Shown in pieces: positions 50,414 through 62,075 of a stretch of DNA of 64,000 bases (position 1 is the first letter of the stretch; every line of letters begins with the position of its first letter). The DNA comes from Calvatia gigantea. Taxonomy: Eukaryota > Basidiomycota > Agaricomycetes > Agaricales > Lycoperdaceae. The position numbers and the translations under genes were made by a program. Location: contig JACAAK010000001.1 in assembly GCA_025093985.1 (NCBI GenBank), forward strand, positions 744,001 through 808,000, in the 5' to 3' direction. The notes under the pieces are model-generated. The model did no database searches, was not told where the DNA came from, and saw only the letters and a list, made by a program, of their open reading frames with translations.

Positions 50414-50957
50414 TATTGAGAGAACGAGTAGACATCCCAATATATGTTCACACTACCTTAGCGTGTAGGCGTCAGCGGTGGAGGGTAGTCGTATTCATCC
50501 GGGAGACGGTCCAGTAGGAGAGGTGCATGGTAGCGGACATAGTCCTGCTTATACCATCGTACTCAGAGAGTCTTGAGGAGAAGGGAAGCGATGCTTAGAG
50601 AAGCTAGCGTAGAGCGGAGAAGACATAGTGTCTTATGCCAGAAGGCATCGCTAGAAAGGCGTACATACTACAATGCTACATAAGGGTATATATACTAATA
50701 TCCCTGGTCTGTGCACTTTAAACCCTTATACGGGTGAGGTCTAACTACCAGTAGCATAAGTGGAGCATACTGTGCACGTCCACATGTACTAGAAGGTTCC
50801 ATGCGTAGTATCTACCTGCTACTTACAGTGCGGTATCCTACGTGCGTAGTCCATAATAGTATCCATTATTATCGACCCTCTGAAGGTGAAATACTCGAAC
50901 CCCGTTTCAGCTATAAATAGACTGAACCAACGTAGTGGTACGGAGCGAGATTCAACA
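50414..50957 (+). repeat. 3' LTR of the LARD-like element
   Basis: 544 bp. It begins TATTGA instead of TGTTGA, a single change in the terminal dinucleotide, and ends TCAACA. The TSD copy CGTTG follows directly. Confidence 0.92.
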
Positions 50958-51436
50958 CGTTGTCGGCATCGCGCCAGCCAAATTGAAGCCTAATCAACAT
51001 ACGATGTTAGATTCCGCTGAAAAACATTGTTGATATGGTGAGGTTCCCAGTGACCTGCATCGGCCAGTCAGCCAGTCTCCTTCAAGGCAATGTATTCGGA
51101 TGCACCGGAATTGAACCGAACAAGTATAAAGGAAGACGTGATTCAAGTGGGTAGTGTTGAATCTCGATCCGTACCACTATGTTGGTTCAGTCTATTTATA
51201 GCTGAAACGGATTCTTGAGTACTTCACTCTTGAAGAGAGATAATGAACAATGTACTAGACCGCACTCTAGGTTGCTGGTCATGGTCTATTAAATAGAACA
51301 ATGTATGCAGTATGCTCTGTATATGCTACTGGCAGATAAGACCTCACCTGTATTAGGTAGAATGGCGCACAGACCAGAACTATTAGATATATAAGACCTA
51401 TGTAGTATGCGTATATTCTTTAGACAATCCAGTCTA

Positions 51437-51951
51437 TGTTACATGCACACTTACCTTGTAGGTTGTCTTCCCTAAAGGGCGTCTATACAGACTTACTCCC
51501 AATAGAGTTAACGCGGGGATCTATATATAGAGGGGATCCACTCAGGGACTTGTCTCTATATATAGTCAGTCAAGAAGTAAGGCGAGTCACTTGTTAGACA
51601 AGGCCTTAGTTCAGGCAAGAGGATTGTGGAAGATAAGAGGCTGGTAGCCAGTTCAAACTGTCTACTACAAGGAGTATCTAACTAGCTACTTATACTAGAT
51701 AAGTCGGAAGAAAGATAAAGACAAAGGATATGTGGACGTGTTGAACATCCACCATATAGGGAGAGAAGGAATACAAGAAAGGAAACACAAACACCATATC
51801 AGGTAGGGAGGGGAATGATGGCGAATCCAGAGTCACAAAAGGAAAGAAGAGAAGGGTAAACTAAAAGTACATACATGGACATTAAATAAAGAGGTGGACA
51901 AGAAAGGGATGAGTCCATAAAAGGATAATGCTAGAATAAGAAGTCATAACA
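51437..51951 (-). repeat. Gypsy 3' LTR (coding orientation)
   Basis: 515 bp, nearly identical to 61561-62075. It differs only near one end (ACATG against ATGTG). Confidence 0.93.
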
Positions 51952-51980
51952 TTATCTCCTACTAGGAAAAAAGTCTCTTT

Positions 51981-54017
51981 TTACTTAGCTGAAACTACGG
52001 ACATGTTATCCGGGTACCCATCCTCATCCATGTCCCTGTGTCCATCGTAAAGTTCCGTGAGATGGATGAGGTTCTCCAGTCTCACTCGTTCCTTTGCTGC
52101 TTTGGCTTTCTTTTCTTCTAGTTTAGTGTCGCACTCCGTAGGTTTATGTTGTGGGTTAAGTCATCCGCAATGCTTGCAAACGTATGTACTTGGGGCACAT
52201 GTAAGTATAGTGCCCAGCCACGGCCTTCTTGCAACCTTTGCATTTTTGATAGATGCAATCTGATGCATAGTGTCCGATGTAGGCCTTCTTCAATATTTTG
52301 CATCTTCAGCAAATATGCTTCCTGGGTTGATTGTCGTCATAGGGAGGGGAGTGTTGGGAGGCTGCGGCTTTGGGAGCATCTCGAGAGCGTGGGTTAGGTA
52401 GGTGTTTGGCTCGAGATGCTGCTGCAGCAAAGGATTTTGGGTTAGAAGTTCGAGTTGCTGAAGGACTCGTTGGTGGTTTTCCTCGAGGAGGCGAGACTGA
52501 TTGACTGGTCGAGGAATGGGAAGGGGAAGTGGCGACGCTGGCATGGGAGAGCGGGACTGAAGGAATTGCGGATGATAAGACGTGGGAAGATCCTTGGGAA
52601 GCCACTCCGCTAGATCAGCGAGTTTGGTTGTTGAAATTGAAGAGAGCCTGTGGGAGTCCACTAGAGGCTGCTGAGTCAATAAATAGTTGGGCGAGAGCGG
52701 TTGTGTCGGAATAACTCCGACGAAGATTGTTGACCCCAATAAAAGAGTTCTGGATAGCGCGCCAGTGTGCTCGCTGAGCGTCATTAAGTAGATACTCTTG
52801 TCTGATCCTATTGAAATCAGTGGACGAGCTTGCCAATCGGCCAATGGCTTCCATAGTAAGCTGATGAGGTCCAGGCCAATTTGGCTTTGATCCAAATTCA
52901 CCGTTCGGAAGGGCGATAGGGGAGGGGTTGGAGGTGATGACCCGTGGTTGGATATAGTTGACGAGGGACTTGGCGAGGAGTTCCTCGTGGGTGTTTCCAA
53001 GCGAGGTCATTTTGGTTGGACTGGGTGGAGTGGAATAGGCGAAGACGTCCTCAACCGCTTCGGCAGATAGTCCGTGGGCGTATAGCTGTACCCGATGGAC
53101 CTTTTTGTAGAGGTCTTGCGCCCTCTGGACATTTTGGAGTAGTTGCTCCTTAGAGGTGGTGGTGGGGGTGAATCCACCATGTACGGGGTGTGATTTATCC
53201 CCGTCCATGTTCCGAACTTGGGAATCATGTCCCGAGGTGGGCTCATTGACTTGGGTCGGCTTGGGAGAAACGGATCCGAGTGGAGGGATTGGGTTACCAG
53301 GGGTGGTAAATGCACGGAGGGGGGAGGGACGAATTGGGTGTGAGAAGTTGGCTGGAGGAGGATTGCCTCCAGCTGCTGGTCAAGGCGTTGGAGGTCATAC
53401 GCCTCGAGAGGGCTTTGGTTTAGCGAAGAGGGTGATCTCGGAGTCGGTGAGATCTGGCCCAACATCGGGCAGGGCGATGGTGGGTATGACTCTGGCAAGA
53501 AGGTGTAACTGGCTTTGTTCCAGTCCATGGAGTCTGAGAGCTCCTGGTCGAAGGGCTGGTCCTCCCAGTTCCTCACTGGGGAGTTGTGGAGAGGAGTCCA
53601 CTCGTCGTCCATATAGGGTTGGACTTCCGGAGGTGACTCCAGAGTCAGGGAGTCCATTGGAGGGGGACTCCACTCCTTCAGGGATGCTCCCCATTCCTCC
53701 AGGATATCCTGGGCCCATGTAGGGCTGTTGCGAAAAGATGGGCTCATGCCCACTGAATCTAGGGGAAGATAGGGAGATCCAGGAAGGGGGGATTTGGGTG
53801 TACTCTCCACATCTGTGGAACACCTCCAAGTGGTTGTTGGGATGCTCGTCGGCCATGGCTTGGAGTTCGGCAAGGGTGAAGACTCCGGGAGGGACGAAGA
53901 TACAAGGGAGATCGAGCTGGTGTCTTGGGACATCGTTAGCAGGACCGCGAAAGAGATTGGGTTGAGGAGGGTTTGTGGCGGTGTAACGGCAAAGCTGTTT
54001 TCACACATGAAAATCAC
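51981..54017 (-). pseudogene. Extra 3' coding region of the chromovirus with zinc-knuckle-like motifs
   Basis: Between integrase and the 3' LTR there is about 2 kb of protein-like sequence on the coding strand, in alternating frames. One frame reads TLAELQAMADEHPNNHLEVF (near 53860). Another reads a Pro/Ser/Trp-rich stretch with AYDLQRLDQQLEAILLQPTS (near 53370). The first frame resumes with QLLQNVQRAQDLYKKVHRVQ and FNRIRQEYLLNDAQRAHWRA (53150-52760). The end holds cysteine-histidine clusters of the zinc-knuckle type, including CKGCKKAVAGHYTYMC near 52220. After one more frame change comes a charged tail ending in a TAA at 51981-51983. In-frame TGA codons lie at 53395, 53380, 52615 and 52306. 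It could be a second Gag-like protein or an accessory nucleic-acid-binding protein; I do not recognise the family. Confidence 0.6.
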
Positions 54018-55430
54018 TAATCTAAGGCATACAAGCCTAATCTAATGATTGCATTGAACCTTCCTGTAGTAGTATGACCTAATCTAAGAGCCCAACAGTA
54101 TAATAAAAGAGTACTCGATCACTGTAGAACACTATGGCCATTGATGACGGATAGCGGCAGCTACGGGATGGCCACTGTGCTTAACAAAAAGCAATTCTAA
54201 CAGTGTACCATATGACCAGTCGTGATTCTGGCCGGACCAGGCAGTAAAACCATTCCAATGCGTCTATCCAGAGCTATGGGACCCCTCCAATGAGCCTTGA
54301 CTCGGGAAATAAGTCTGACGCACTTAATCTAAAAGGATGATTGGCGTGTTCACAAGGAAATACCACTGTCACTAGATTAACGAACATCGCTCAGCACTAA
54401 TGACACATATGAACGTGTTCATATACAATCCCTAGGGACGCGTAGGAGAACAGTTCACGCAACGTCCGAAATCTTAGATGTTCTACATATTTAGAAAAGA
54501 ATGCAGACCCAGAAAACGGACTAAAACACAGCCCGGAACAAACGGATACCCGGAATCCTTCTGTATTTCCAATGTTTCACTAATCTAACAGGTTGCGGCT
54601 CCCTTGGCGCACGATCTATTGTGCCTGAGCAAAGCAAAGTAATAAGTTCTTTCGAGATTAACTGGATTAAGTGACTTGAGCTAAGGTTGAGACCTTTGTA
54701 ATCTAAGAAGAAGACCTCGGCTTACTTGTGAAGTGAGCTTAGATTAAGAGCGTATTGCATCGCTACACCCTGGTACTTGGAGTATCACAAGTGTAGGACA
54801 GTGCGCTTCTGGTCGTTGACTTGATAAGGGTGAATCTTAGGGAGTACCTGAGGTTCTGTGTCTTGTTAACTTCTTAGATAAGGGATGCGAGTTGCACTTT
54901 TTACAGTGTAACTTGGCTTTGCTCTTCTTAGCAAAGGTAGTTAGCTATTCTAGTGTTCTCTACGCGTCGTTGTTTCGCGTTATTTTGTGGAATTGTCCCT
55001 TATATTGTCAGATTGCCTCCCCACGAACTTGCCTTGTGCAGAAATCTTTAAAAATCTATTCCGTCAGCTTAATCTAAGCCATACATCCATATTACACTTA
55101 GTTATTCTATTTCTGCCTCTTTAGCAGGTAATTTGGGGGAAGGGGATCACTTGGTGAGGATGGTCGCTTTTTCTTTGGCGACTTTGCGGGCTTTAGTCTT
55201 GGTATTTCTGGGCATTCGAAATTTAGTATGCTGCTGTGATGAAAGTTATGAGGATCTGGCTTTATGGTTTGATAAGTGGAAACAATTTTGTTTGGTCAAA
55301 AGTGGGGGTTGTCTGGGATTTTAGAGGCAGGTATTTTGGAGAGGAGCTTAGAATCCTTTGGAATGACCAGAGGAGTGAAGATTTATCATTGAAATGGCTT
55401 GACTTTTATATGTCCTGGGGTCTTGAATTC
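54018..55430 (-). other. Non-coding spacer between integrase and the extra coding region
   Basis: About 1.4 kb without protein-like ORFs inside the chromovirus. It contains about nine occurrences of TAATCTAA or its complement (for example near 54010, 54030, 54069, 54324, 54578, 54698, 54735 and 55068), far more than expected by chance. Confidence 0.55.
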
Positions 55431-58400
55431 CTATTTTCTGTCAAAGGGCTTCAATCGATGTTGCTTCCTGTATTCGTTTAGGATTGTCAAGGCATGGAGA
55501 GCTAGTTCTTCCTCCGTTTCCCAAGAGTTCTCTTCATGATTAAAGTTTTTCCACTTGACGTAGTATTGAGGCGATCCGTTCTTGATCTGGTGATTGAGGA
55601 TTCCTTCAATTTCGTATTCTTCGCTTCCTTCAATTAATTCGGGGGAAGGTAATTCCAAATTTGGTCCATGAATGTCGTTTTCCAAATAAGGAGTAAGAAG
55701 GGTTGCATGGAACACGTTGTGGATCTTCCAATTTTTGGGTAGATCTAGTCTGTAGTCCAAAGGGGAAATGACTTGTGTAATGGGATATGGCCCAAGTTGT
55801 TTTGGTGATATCTTTTTCGACTTGAATGGAAGATGTAAGTTCCGTGTTTCTAGCCATACTTGTTGTCCTAGTGTAAAAGGAGAGAAGTGGGAGGTGATTC
55901 TCCATTCCATTCGTTCGGCAGCTAGTTTATATGCTGCGATGGCTTCTCTTCTTGCTTGATTGAGTGTTTCAATCCGTTCCTCAGTGGATTCTATTTTGGT
56001 TTCTTCCATAATAGTAGGTATGCCATGAGGTTTGCTTCCATACATTAACTTGAATGGAGTTTGCTTTCTGTTGGAATGAGTCCTTGAATTATGTGCAAAC
56101 TTGAGGGTAGGAATGTTGTCGACCCAAGTGGTAGGGTTCTGAGTGCAGTATATTGACAAGTAGGCTGCAATTTCTTGATTAAACCGTTCCGTTGTTCCGT
56201 CCGACTGCGGATGGAAGGCAGATGAGAACGATTGTTTAACGTTAAGTCTTTTGAAAAGTGTTTTCATCGACTTTGCCATGAATCTAGGGTCTCTGTCGGA
56301 GATGATTTTGTCCAGAAGACTGAATCTAGCATAGACCTTTTCTAAAAATAGGTCGGCGATATCCTTGGCTGTGGCATTTTTTGAAGTTGGGCATAGAATT
56401 ACCCCCTTCGTAAGTCCGTGATCCACCACGGATAAGATAGCATCAAATCCACGTGATTTTGGTAGATCCGTTAATAAATCTATTGATAGTTGTGAGAATG
56501 GTCTTGTGGATTTAGCGGGTTCAATGGGTTGTAGTGGGGGGTGTGTTGGATGTCTGTTGATTTTGAATTGTTGGCATTGTGCACATCCTTTCACATAATT
56601 TTTGACAAAGGTAGCAAGGCCAGGCCAATAGACTTCTTGCTTGGCTTGGCGGTATGTTTCCTGTTCGCCTGGGTGTCCAGTGGATACGTGATCATGGTAT
56701 CATTGGATGATTTTCTGTTTGAGCGGAAGATCATTCGGAATAACTACTTTCCCTTCGAATGTTAATAGGTGTCCGTTTTCAGTCGGGAATAAGTTATATT
56801 TGGAATTGATTGTTTTGGGGTTATTCAATTGCAATTGTTTGAAGGCTTTGATTGATTTATCGTCGTATTGAGTGGAAGAAGTGATCTCTTTCTGGAGTGA
56901 AGGGTCAATTAGGTTGATGAATAGTTCATCCGGAAGAACTGTTATTTGGTTGAGGAAAAGGTCTTCCGTTAAGACTATCACGTTTTCATTATCATCATCG
57001 TCTATTTCATGATCAGGCCTTCTTGATAATGCATCGGCGGCTGGGATTTTAGTTCCAGCGACGTGTTCGATTTTGAAGTTAAACCGTGATAGGAATTGGA
57101 GCCAATGGGCTTGTCTTCTAGAAATATTCTGAGGTTTCCTCCAGAATGTTAGGTTTTGGTGGTCCATCCTAATGAGTGTTTCATGTGGGGACCCTTCCAA
57201 GTAGTGTCTCCATTCTTCGAGTGCTCGAATTATTGCTAGTAATTCTCAGTCATGAACCTCATAATTTCTTTCTGCGGGTGAGAAAGATTTTGAGAGGTAG
57301 GCGATTGGGTGGCTATTGCCGTTTGTATCCTTTTGTGTAAGGATAGCTCCGGATGCATATTTTGAGGCATCAGTTTCGATACTGAAAGGTTTCATTTGGT
57401 CCGGCATTTGTAATACTGGTTGTTTGGTGAATTCCAGTTTTAGTTTTGTGAAGGCATCTTGTGCAGTGGAATTCCATTCAAATTTCTTTATTTTTGATAG
57501 AAGGGTATTCAGGGGTCGAGAGATGTCGGAATAATGGTGAATGAATTTCTGATAGAAGTTGCAAAATCCCATGAATTTGCGAATGTCTCGAGTTGTTTTA
57601 GGAACTGGCCATTCGTTAATTCCTTTAAGTTTGGTATTGTCCATTTTGATATAATCAGGTGTAATGATCATTCCGAGGTATTCAAGTCGGGTTTTGTCAA
57701 ATTCGCATTTTTCCAGTTTCAGGAAGAGGTCGTTATCTTCCAGAATTTGTAAGGCTTCCAGGGTTAATACATCTAGTTCTTCCTGGGTTTCGGCAAAGAG
57801 TAGGATGTCGTCCATATAAATGATAATCTTTCCTTTGCGAAGCATTTTCTTGAATATGGTGTCCATCATTTTCTGAAATGTGGCAGGAGAATTGCACATT
57901 CCAAAGAACATTACGTTTGGTTCGTAAAGTCCTAATGGTGTTTTGAAGGCTGCTTTCCATTGGTCTCCTTCGTGAATATGGACGTTGTTATATCCTAATC
58001 GGATGTCCATTTTAGTGAATAGTTTTGCGCCTTTGAGTTTATCCATGATTGTGGTGATCATAGGAATAGGGTAGGCATTTTTGACTGTATGCAAATTGAG
58101 GTATCAGTAATCCTGGCATGGTCGTAGTTTGCCATCTTTCTTTCCAACAAAAAAGAAGGATGAGGCCATAGGCAATTCGGATTCTTGAATATATCCTTTC
58201 TTTAGATTGTCGTCAAGAAAGGCTTGTAATTCTTCAGTTTCCTTGGGGGATAATGGATAGGTTTTCCCCAACTGTGGCTCGAATGAAGGTTTTAGATCGA
58301 TTTTATGATTATATGGTCGATCCGGTGGAAATCGCTCTGCTTTCTTTGGGTCAAACAAGTGTTTGAAATGGTGAAACTTCTTTGGAAGTTTATCAGTGTT

Positions 58401-59170
58401 GACTGTGGCATATTTACTGCTTAAATGTGCAGAGGTGGTGATTTTCGCATTAATTTCGAGAGGAGTTTGGTTGAATCCTAGTTCGTCTTCGATAGAGAAA
58501 TTGTCCATATCGATGTTTTCGAGATATAGCTGTAGTTCTTCAATGGATAAATCATCGTTTTCTTCCATTATGGTTGCTTCAAATAGTTTCAGGGCAATTT
58601 GATCTATGTTTTGTTGGTCTTCCTGATCCATTTGTGCTAGGGTATCGAGGACTACTTCATTGATAGTCATTGGGCCGTTTGCAGATTTTGCAATAAGGGG
58701 TAGTATTTGGTCACGATTTCTCCATTTGAAGGTTTTCTTTGACCAGTTTATGTCCGGGTTGTGTGTTTCCAACCAGGGGTAACCTAGTATAAGGTCTTTT
58801 GATCCTAAGCCGGTGACGTAGGCTTTGATCTCACATTCCTTTCCATCAACAATGGCATTTAAATTGATGAATTCATTGATGGATCCTCGTTGATTGGGTG
58901 ATCCGTCAACATTAGAAACTTTGATCGGTTGATCAACCACGTTTCGTTTGAATTGGTGTGTTTGTATGAATTTTTCAGAGATGAAATTTCCTTGAGCTCC
59001 TGAGTCGATCAGGGCGGTAAGGGAGATGGTTCTGGAGGGTTTTTGCTTCAGTCGAATCAGAAGGTAAATCGAAGCTTTATTTTCTGAGGTAGGAAGTCGA
59101 ATTTGGTTTATAGTGGTTGTGACTCCTGAAGTTGGGACGGGTTCTTCAGGAGTTCTGCCTAAAAATCCGA
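55431..59170 (-). pseudogene. Chromovirus pol (protease, RT, RNase H, integrase, chromodomain), interrupted
   Basis: All parts share one frame. The protease motif is ALIDSGAQGNF near 59000. Reverse transcriptase runs from about 58300 with LFTKMDIRLGYNNVHI, FFGMCNSPATFQKMM and the catalytic IYMDDILLF (near 57810). RNase H starts SIETDASKYASGAIL. The integrase zinc finger ends with KGCAQCQQF. The core has LSIDLLTDLP, ISDRDPRF and TTERFNQ, the D,D,E residues. A chromodomain (EYEIEGILNHQIKNGSPQYY to NSWETEEEL, about 55690-55530) closes it, defining a chromovirus. In-frame TGA codons at 58104, 57246 and 56700 break it; flanking residues indicate former Trp or Arg codons. Pol lies in the -1 frame relative to gag. 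Confidence 0.93.
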
Positions 59171-61200
59171 TAGGGGTTTTATGGCTTGTTCAGTTAGATA
59201 GGAGTTCCTGAACGAAGCTTGCTCTTCGTGAGGCAATTCTTCTATCATTGCTTGGATTTCTAAAGCAGAAATTTTCTTCGGAGGAAATGAGGGTTTGGTT
59301 GGGGGCCTTGATGATTGAACAGGCCTAGGTGGGAAGTTTCGTGGTGGAGGCCGAGAAGGTCCGTGATTGAACTGCCTTTGTGGCTGGTTCATGAATTTCT
59401 TTTTGGACTGGTAACTTTTGGAAAGGTTTTTGTCTGGGTTGGAACAATCCTTAATAAAGTGTTTGTCTGATCCGCATCTGATACATAACTGGTTTTTGTA
59501 TTGGTTGTATTGCGTGGGCGTGAAGATTGCATTTAGTTGAATCTGCGATTCTGGGTTTGGTTCAGGGTCTTCAGTGTAATATTCTTGCATGTTAGGAGAA
59601 TCTTCTTCTTCAGAGGAGTCATCGCTGTCGTAGTCGAGATTATCGATGTCCATTGCCCAAGGGTCTTGGATTGACTGCCTTTGGGGTGGTAGAGGTTTTG
59701 CGTAGTTCCATCTATTCCTTTATTGAGGAATGAATCTGTTCCTTTCCTTCTTGCTTTCTCCGAACATGGCTGAGGCTCATTTTTCGACGTTATCTTGTCG
59801 GATAGCTTCAGTGTACCATTCCACGATGGTTCTTGGTTCTCCTGCTTCTCGGACATAGATTGCTTTCGCAAGTTTCCGATTTAGTCCTTTCTTTTATTGG
59901 TCAATAAGTTCTTTATCTCATATAATGCCAGCTTCGGTAGCTAGGCGTTGGAATTGGGTGTTAAATTCCGCTGCTTTTCTTGGTCCTTGGCATAGCTCTT
60001 TCCATTGATCAAGAGCATTCATTTCTTCGTCTGCAGGGATGAAGTATTCTCTGATTCTTTCTTCAAAGTTTCTCCATGTGTTATTTCTCCAGCCATTCGC
60101 TGCTGGAGTCCTGTCTTCTTCGTGGGTTCTTTTGAACCAGTATTGAGCTGCGAAGTTTCCTGATGCTCCTCCGGGTGGTATCATGGAAAGTACCAATCAA
60201 ATTCGAACGTTTTCATCAGGGTATGTGGTTGGGTTTAATCCAATGTAATTTTTCACTGAAACCCACCAGATGTTGAAGTCTTTTGGGTCTCCTCTAAATA
60301 ATTCAGGAAGTCGACTGATTTCCTGTTGATAATTCAGGTTGGCCGCAATCATGGGAATTGGCACATATTGATGTCTAGGGGCGATGGGTGGTGGTGCAGG
60401 TTGTACTCCTGCCATTGGTAATGGGAGTAGAGGTGGTACAGATTGAGGAGATCTTTGTAAAAGGGTATTGAAGATTTCTCCAGGTAATGGATAGACTGAG
60501 GCGTCTGGTGAATAGACTACTGGTTCTTCGTCTTTATTGGAATAATTTGAGCTGGGTCCAGGGATAGTATCAAAGGTATTTCCGTTGTGGGGCAATAATT
60601 GATTTGCTGGGTTATATGATACTTGAGTTTCTCAGTTGAAAACGGTCCCTGGTGGGATTTGTGGTCCTGGATTTCTGAGGATATGTCCTTCCTCTGGAGT
60701 GAAGATGAATGGAGATGAGGGGAATTGAGCGGGTAGTTCGCTAGGAGAGTCAGGTGGTATGTCTTCAAGCTCGGGTTCTGGTAAGAAACCGTACTGATTT
60801 GGTTGCGGTGTCTCAGGCAGTGTTTGATTTGACCCGAGTTCATCGAGGTGAGATGGTTCAGAAAGAGGGGATGGGGTAGGGGTGTCTTCGAGGTCAGATA
60901 GACTAAATTCGGTAAGGGCTGGGGGTAGTTGAGGTGCAACTGTTACTGCTTCTTGGAAAGTTACTTGTCTTGCTTGAGACCTAGTAACCGGGGGTGCATA
61001 TGTTCTTGCAGGGTGTGTTCTTTGTGGTTCTTGGTGAGGGGGTTGGTCTCTTGACCTTGCTGGTGTCTGTAGCGGAGCTGGGGTGTCTTCGGTTGTTGGT
61101 GTATAGTACCTTCTCTGTCTTTCAGGTGGCGGTAGATCCTTCTCTTTTCCCTTATCTCAGGGAGGCGTCTTGAACCACTTGTCCTAGGCGAATTACACAT
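59159..61200 (-). pseudogene. Chromovirus gag with CCHC zinc knuckle, interrupted
   Basis: One frame gives a Pro-rich N-terminal region (APVTRSQARQVTFQEAVTV near 60980), then a capsid-like region (LFRGDPKDFNIWWVSVKNYI near 60290; YFIPADEEMNALDQWKELC near 60010) and the zinc knuckle CIRCGSDKHFIKDC near 59450-59490 (CX2CX4HX4C). The frame ends at the TAG at 59159-59161. In-frame stops lie at 61157, 60632, 60197, 59918, 59777 (TGA) and 59894, 59720 (TAA). The 5' boundary near 61200 is approximate because the start is also damaged. Confidence 0.85.
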
Positions 61201-61341
61201 GTCTATAGTACGTGACTCTCCTTAGTATTAGGGTGCTGATAACTTGTTGATTGCAACAATATGCAATACCAAGAGATAGCTATCATCCATTGATTGCAGC
61301 AATCTGCAATGCCGTCTAATATCTGTAAAGTAATATAAAAA

Positions 61342-61483
61342 CCACAATAGGTTTGAATCGAGCCCACAATAGGGCTATGAACAACCGAGCCTCAATAGGC
61401 AGTGCCACAATAGGCTAGTCCCAATAGACTAATGAGTCGAAGCCCCAATAGGCTTATGAGAACAACCTAGCCCACAATCAGGC
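61342..61483 (-). repeat. CAATAGG short-repeat cluster in the chromovirus leader
   Basis: About seven copies of a (C)CAATAGG or closely similar word are spaced 15-30 bp between the 5' LTR and gag. Upstream on the plus strand (61254-61310) a GATTGCA-CAAT-TGCAAT word is also repeated. Confidence 0.6.
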
Positions 61484-61560
61484 ACAACATTCTAGGTAAC
61501 CGTAGAGGTATCCCTAGTTACGTAGCAGTAACTAGTACTGTAGATTGGAGTTTGAACTAA

Positions 61561-62075
61561 TGTTATGTGCACACTTACCTTGTAGGTTGTCTTCCCTAAA
61601 GGGCGTCTATACAGACTTACTCCCAATAGAGTTAACGCGGGGATCTATATATAGAGGGGATCCACTCAGGGACTTGTCTCTATATATAGTCAGTCAAGAA
61701 GTAAGGCGAGTCACTTGTTAGACAAGGCCTTAGTTCAGGCAAGAGGATTGTGGAAGATAAGAGGCTGGTAGCCAGTTCAAACTGTCTACTACAAGGAGTA
61801 TCTAACTAGCTACTTATACTAGATAAGTCGGAAGAAAGATAAAGACAAAGGATATGTGGACGTGTTGAACATCCACCATATAGGGAGAGAAGGAATACAA
61901 GAAAGGAAACACAAACACCATATCAGGTAGGGAGGGGAATGATGGCGAATCCAGAGTCACAAAAGGAAAGAAGAGAAGGGTAAACTAAAAGTACATACAT
62001 GGACATTAAATAAAGAGGTGGACAAGAAAGGGATGAGTCCATAAAAGGATAATGCTAGAATAAGAAGTCATAACA
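61561..62075 (-). repeat. Gypsy 5' LTR (coding orientation)
   Basis: 515 bp, nearly identical to 51437-51951. The TSD copy GTCTA follows at 62076-62080. Confidence 0.93.

Larger units (their letters stand above)
44261..50957 (+). mobile_element. Non-autonomous LTR retrotransposon (LARD-like)
   Basis: Two 544-bp direct repeats bound it. Each begins TGTTGA (mutated to TATTGA at the right copy) and ends TCAACA. The element is flanked by a perfect 5-bp duplication CGTTG at 44256-44260 and 50958-50962. The LTRs differ at only about three positions by eye, so insertion is recent. The 5.6-kb interior has no long ORF and I find no gag, protease, reverse transcriptase or integrase motif, which fits a Large Retrotransposon Derivative mobilised by another element. 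A TATAAATAG motif at 44759-44767 inside the LTR suggests plus-strand transcription. The interior holds a ~51-bp tandem array and several copies of a CTCGAG-centred motif. A degenerate copia-type interior cannot be excluded. Confidence 0.85.
51437..62075 (-). mobile_element. Ty3/Gypsy chromodomain retrotransposon (chromovirus), minus orientation
   Basis: Two 515-bp LTRs (51437-51951 and 61561-62075) start TGTTA and end TAACA and differ at about two positions by eye. The element is flanked by GTCTA at 51432-51436 and 62076-62080. The coding order on the minus strand is gag with a zinc knuckle, protease, reverse transcriptase, RNase H, integrase and chromodomain. An extra degenerate coding region then runs almost to the 3' LTR. 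All coding regions carry stops, so this copy cannot act alone. It inserted into the older solo LTR. Confidence 0.93.

Noticed and set aside
51060..51140. Possible tRNA on the minus strand because of a GTTCAATTCCGG word resembling a B box
   Set aside because: No matching A box, acceptor stem or cloverleaf arms could be placed at proper spacing.
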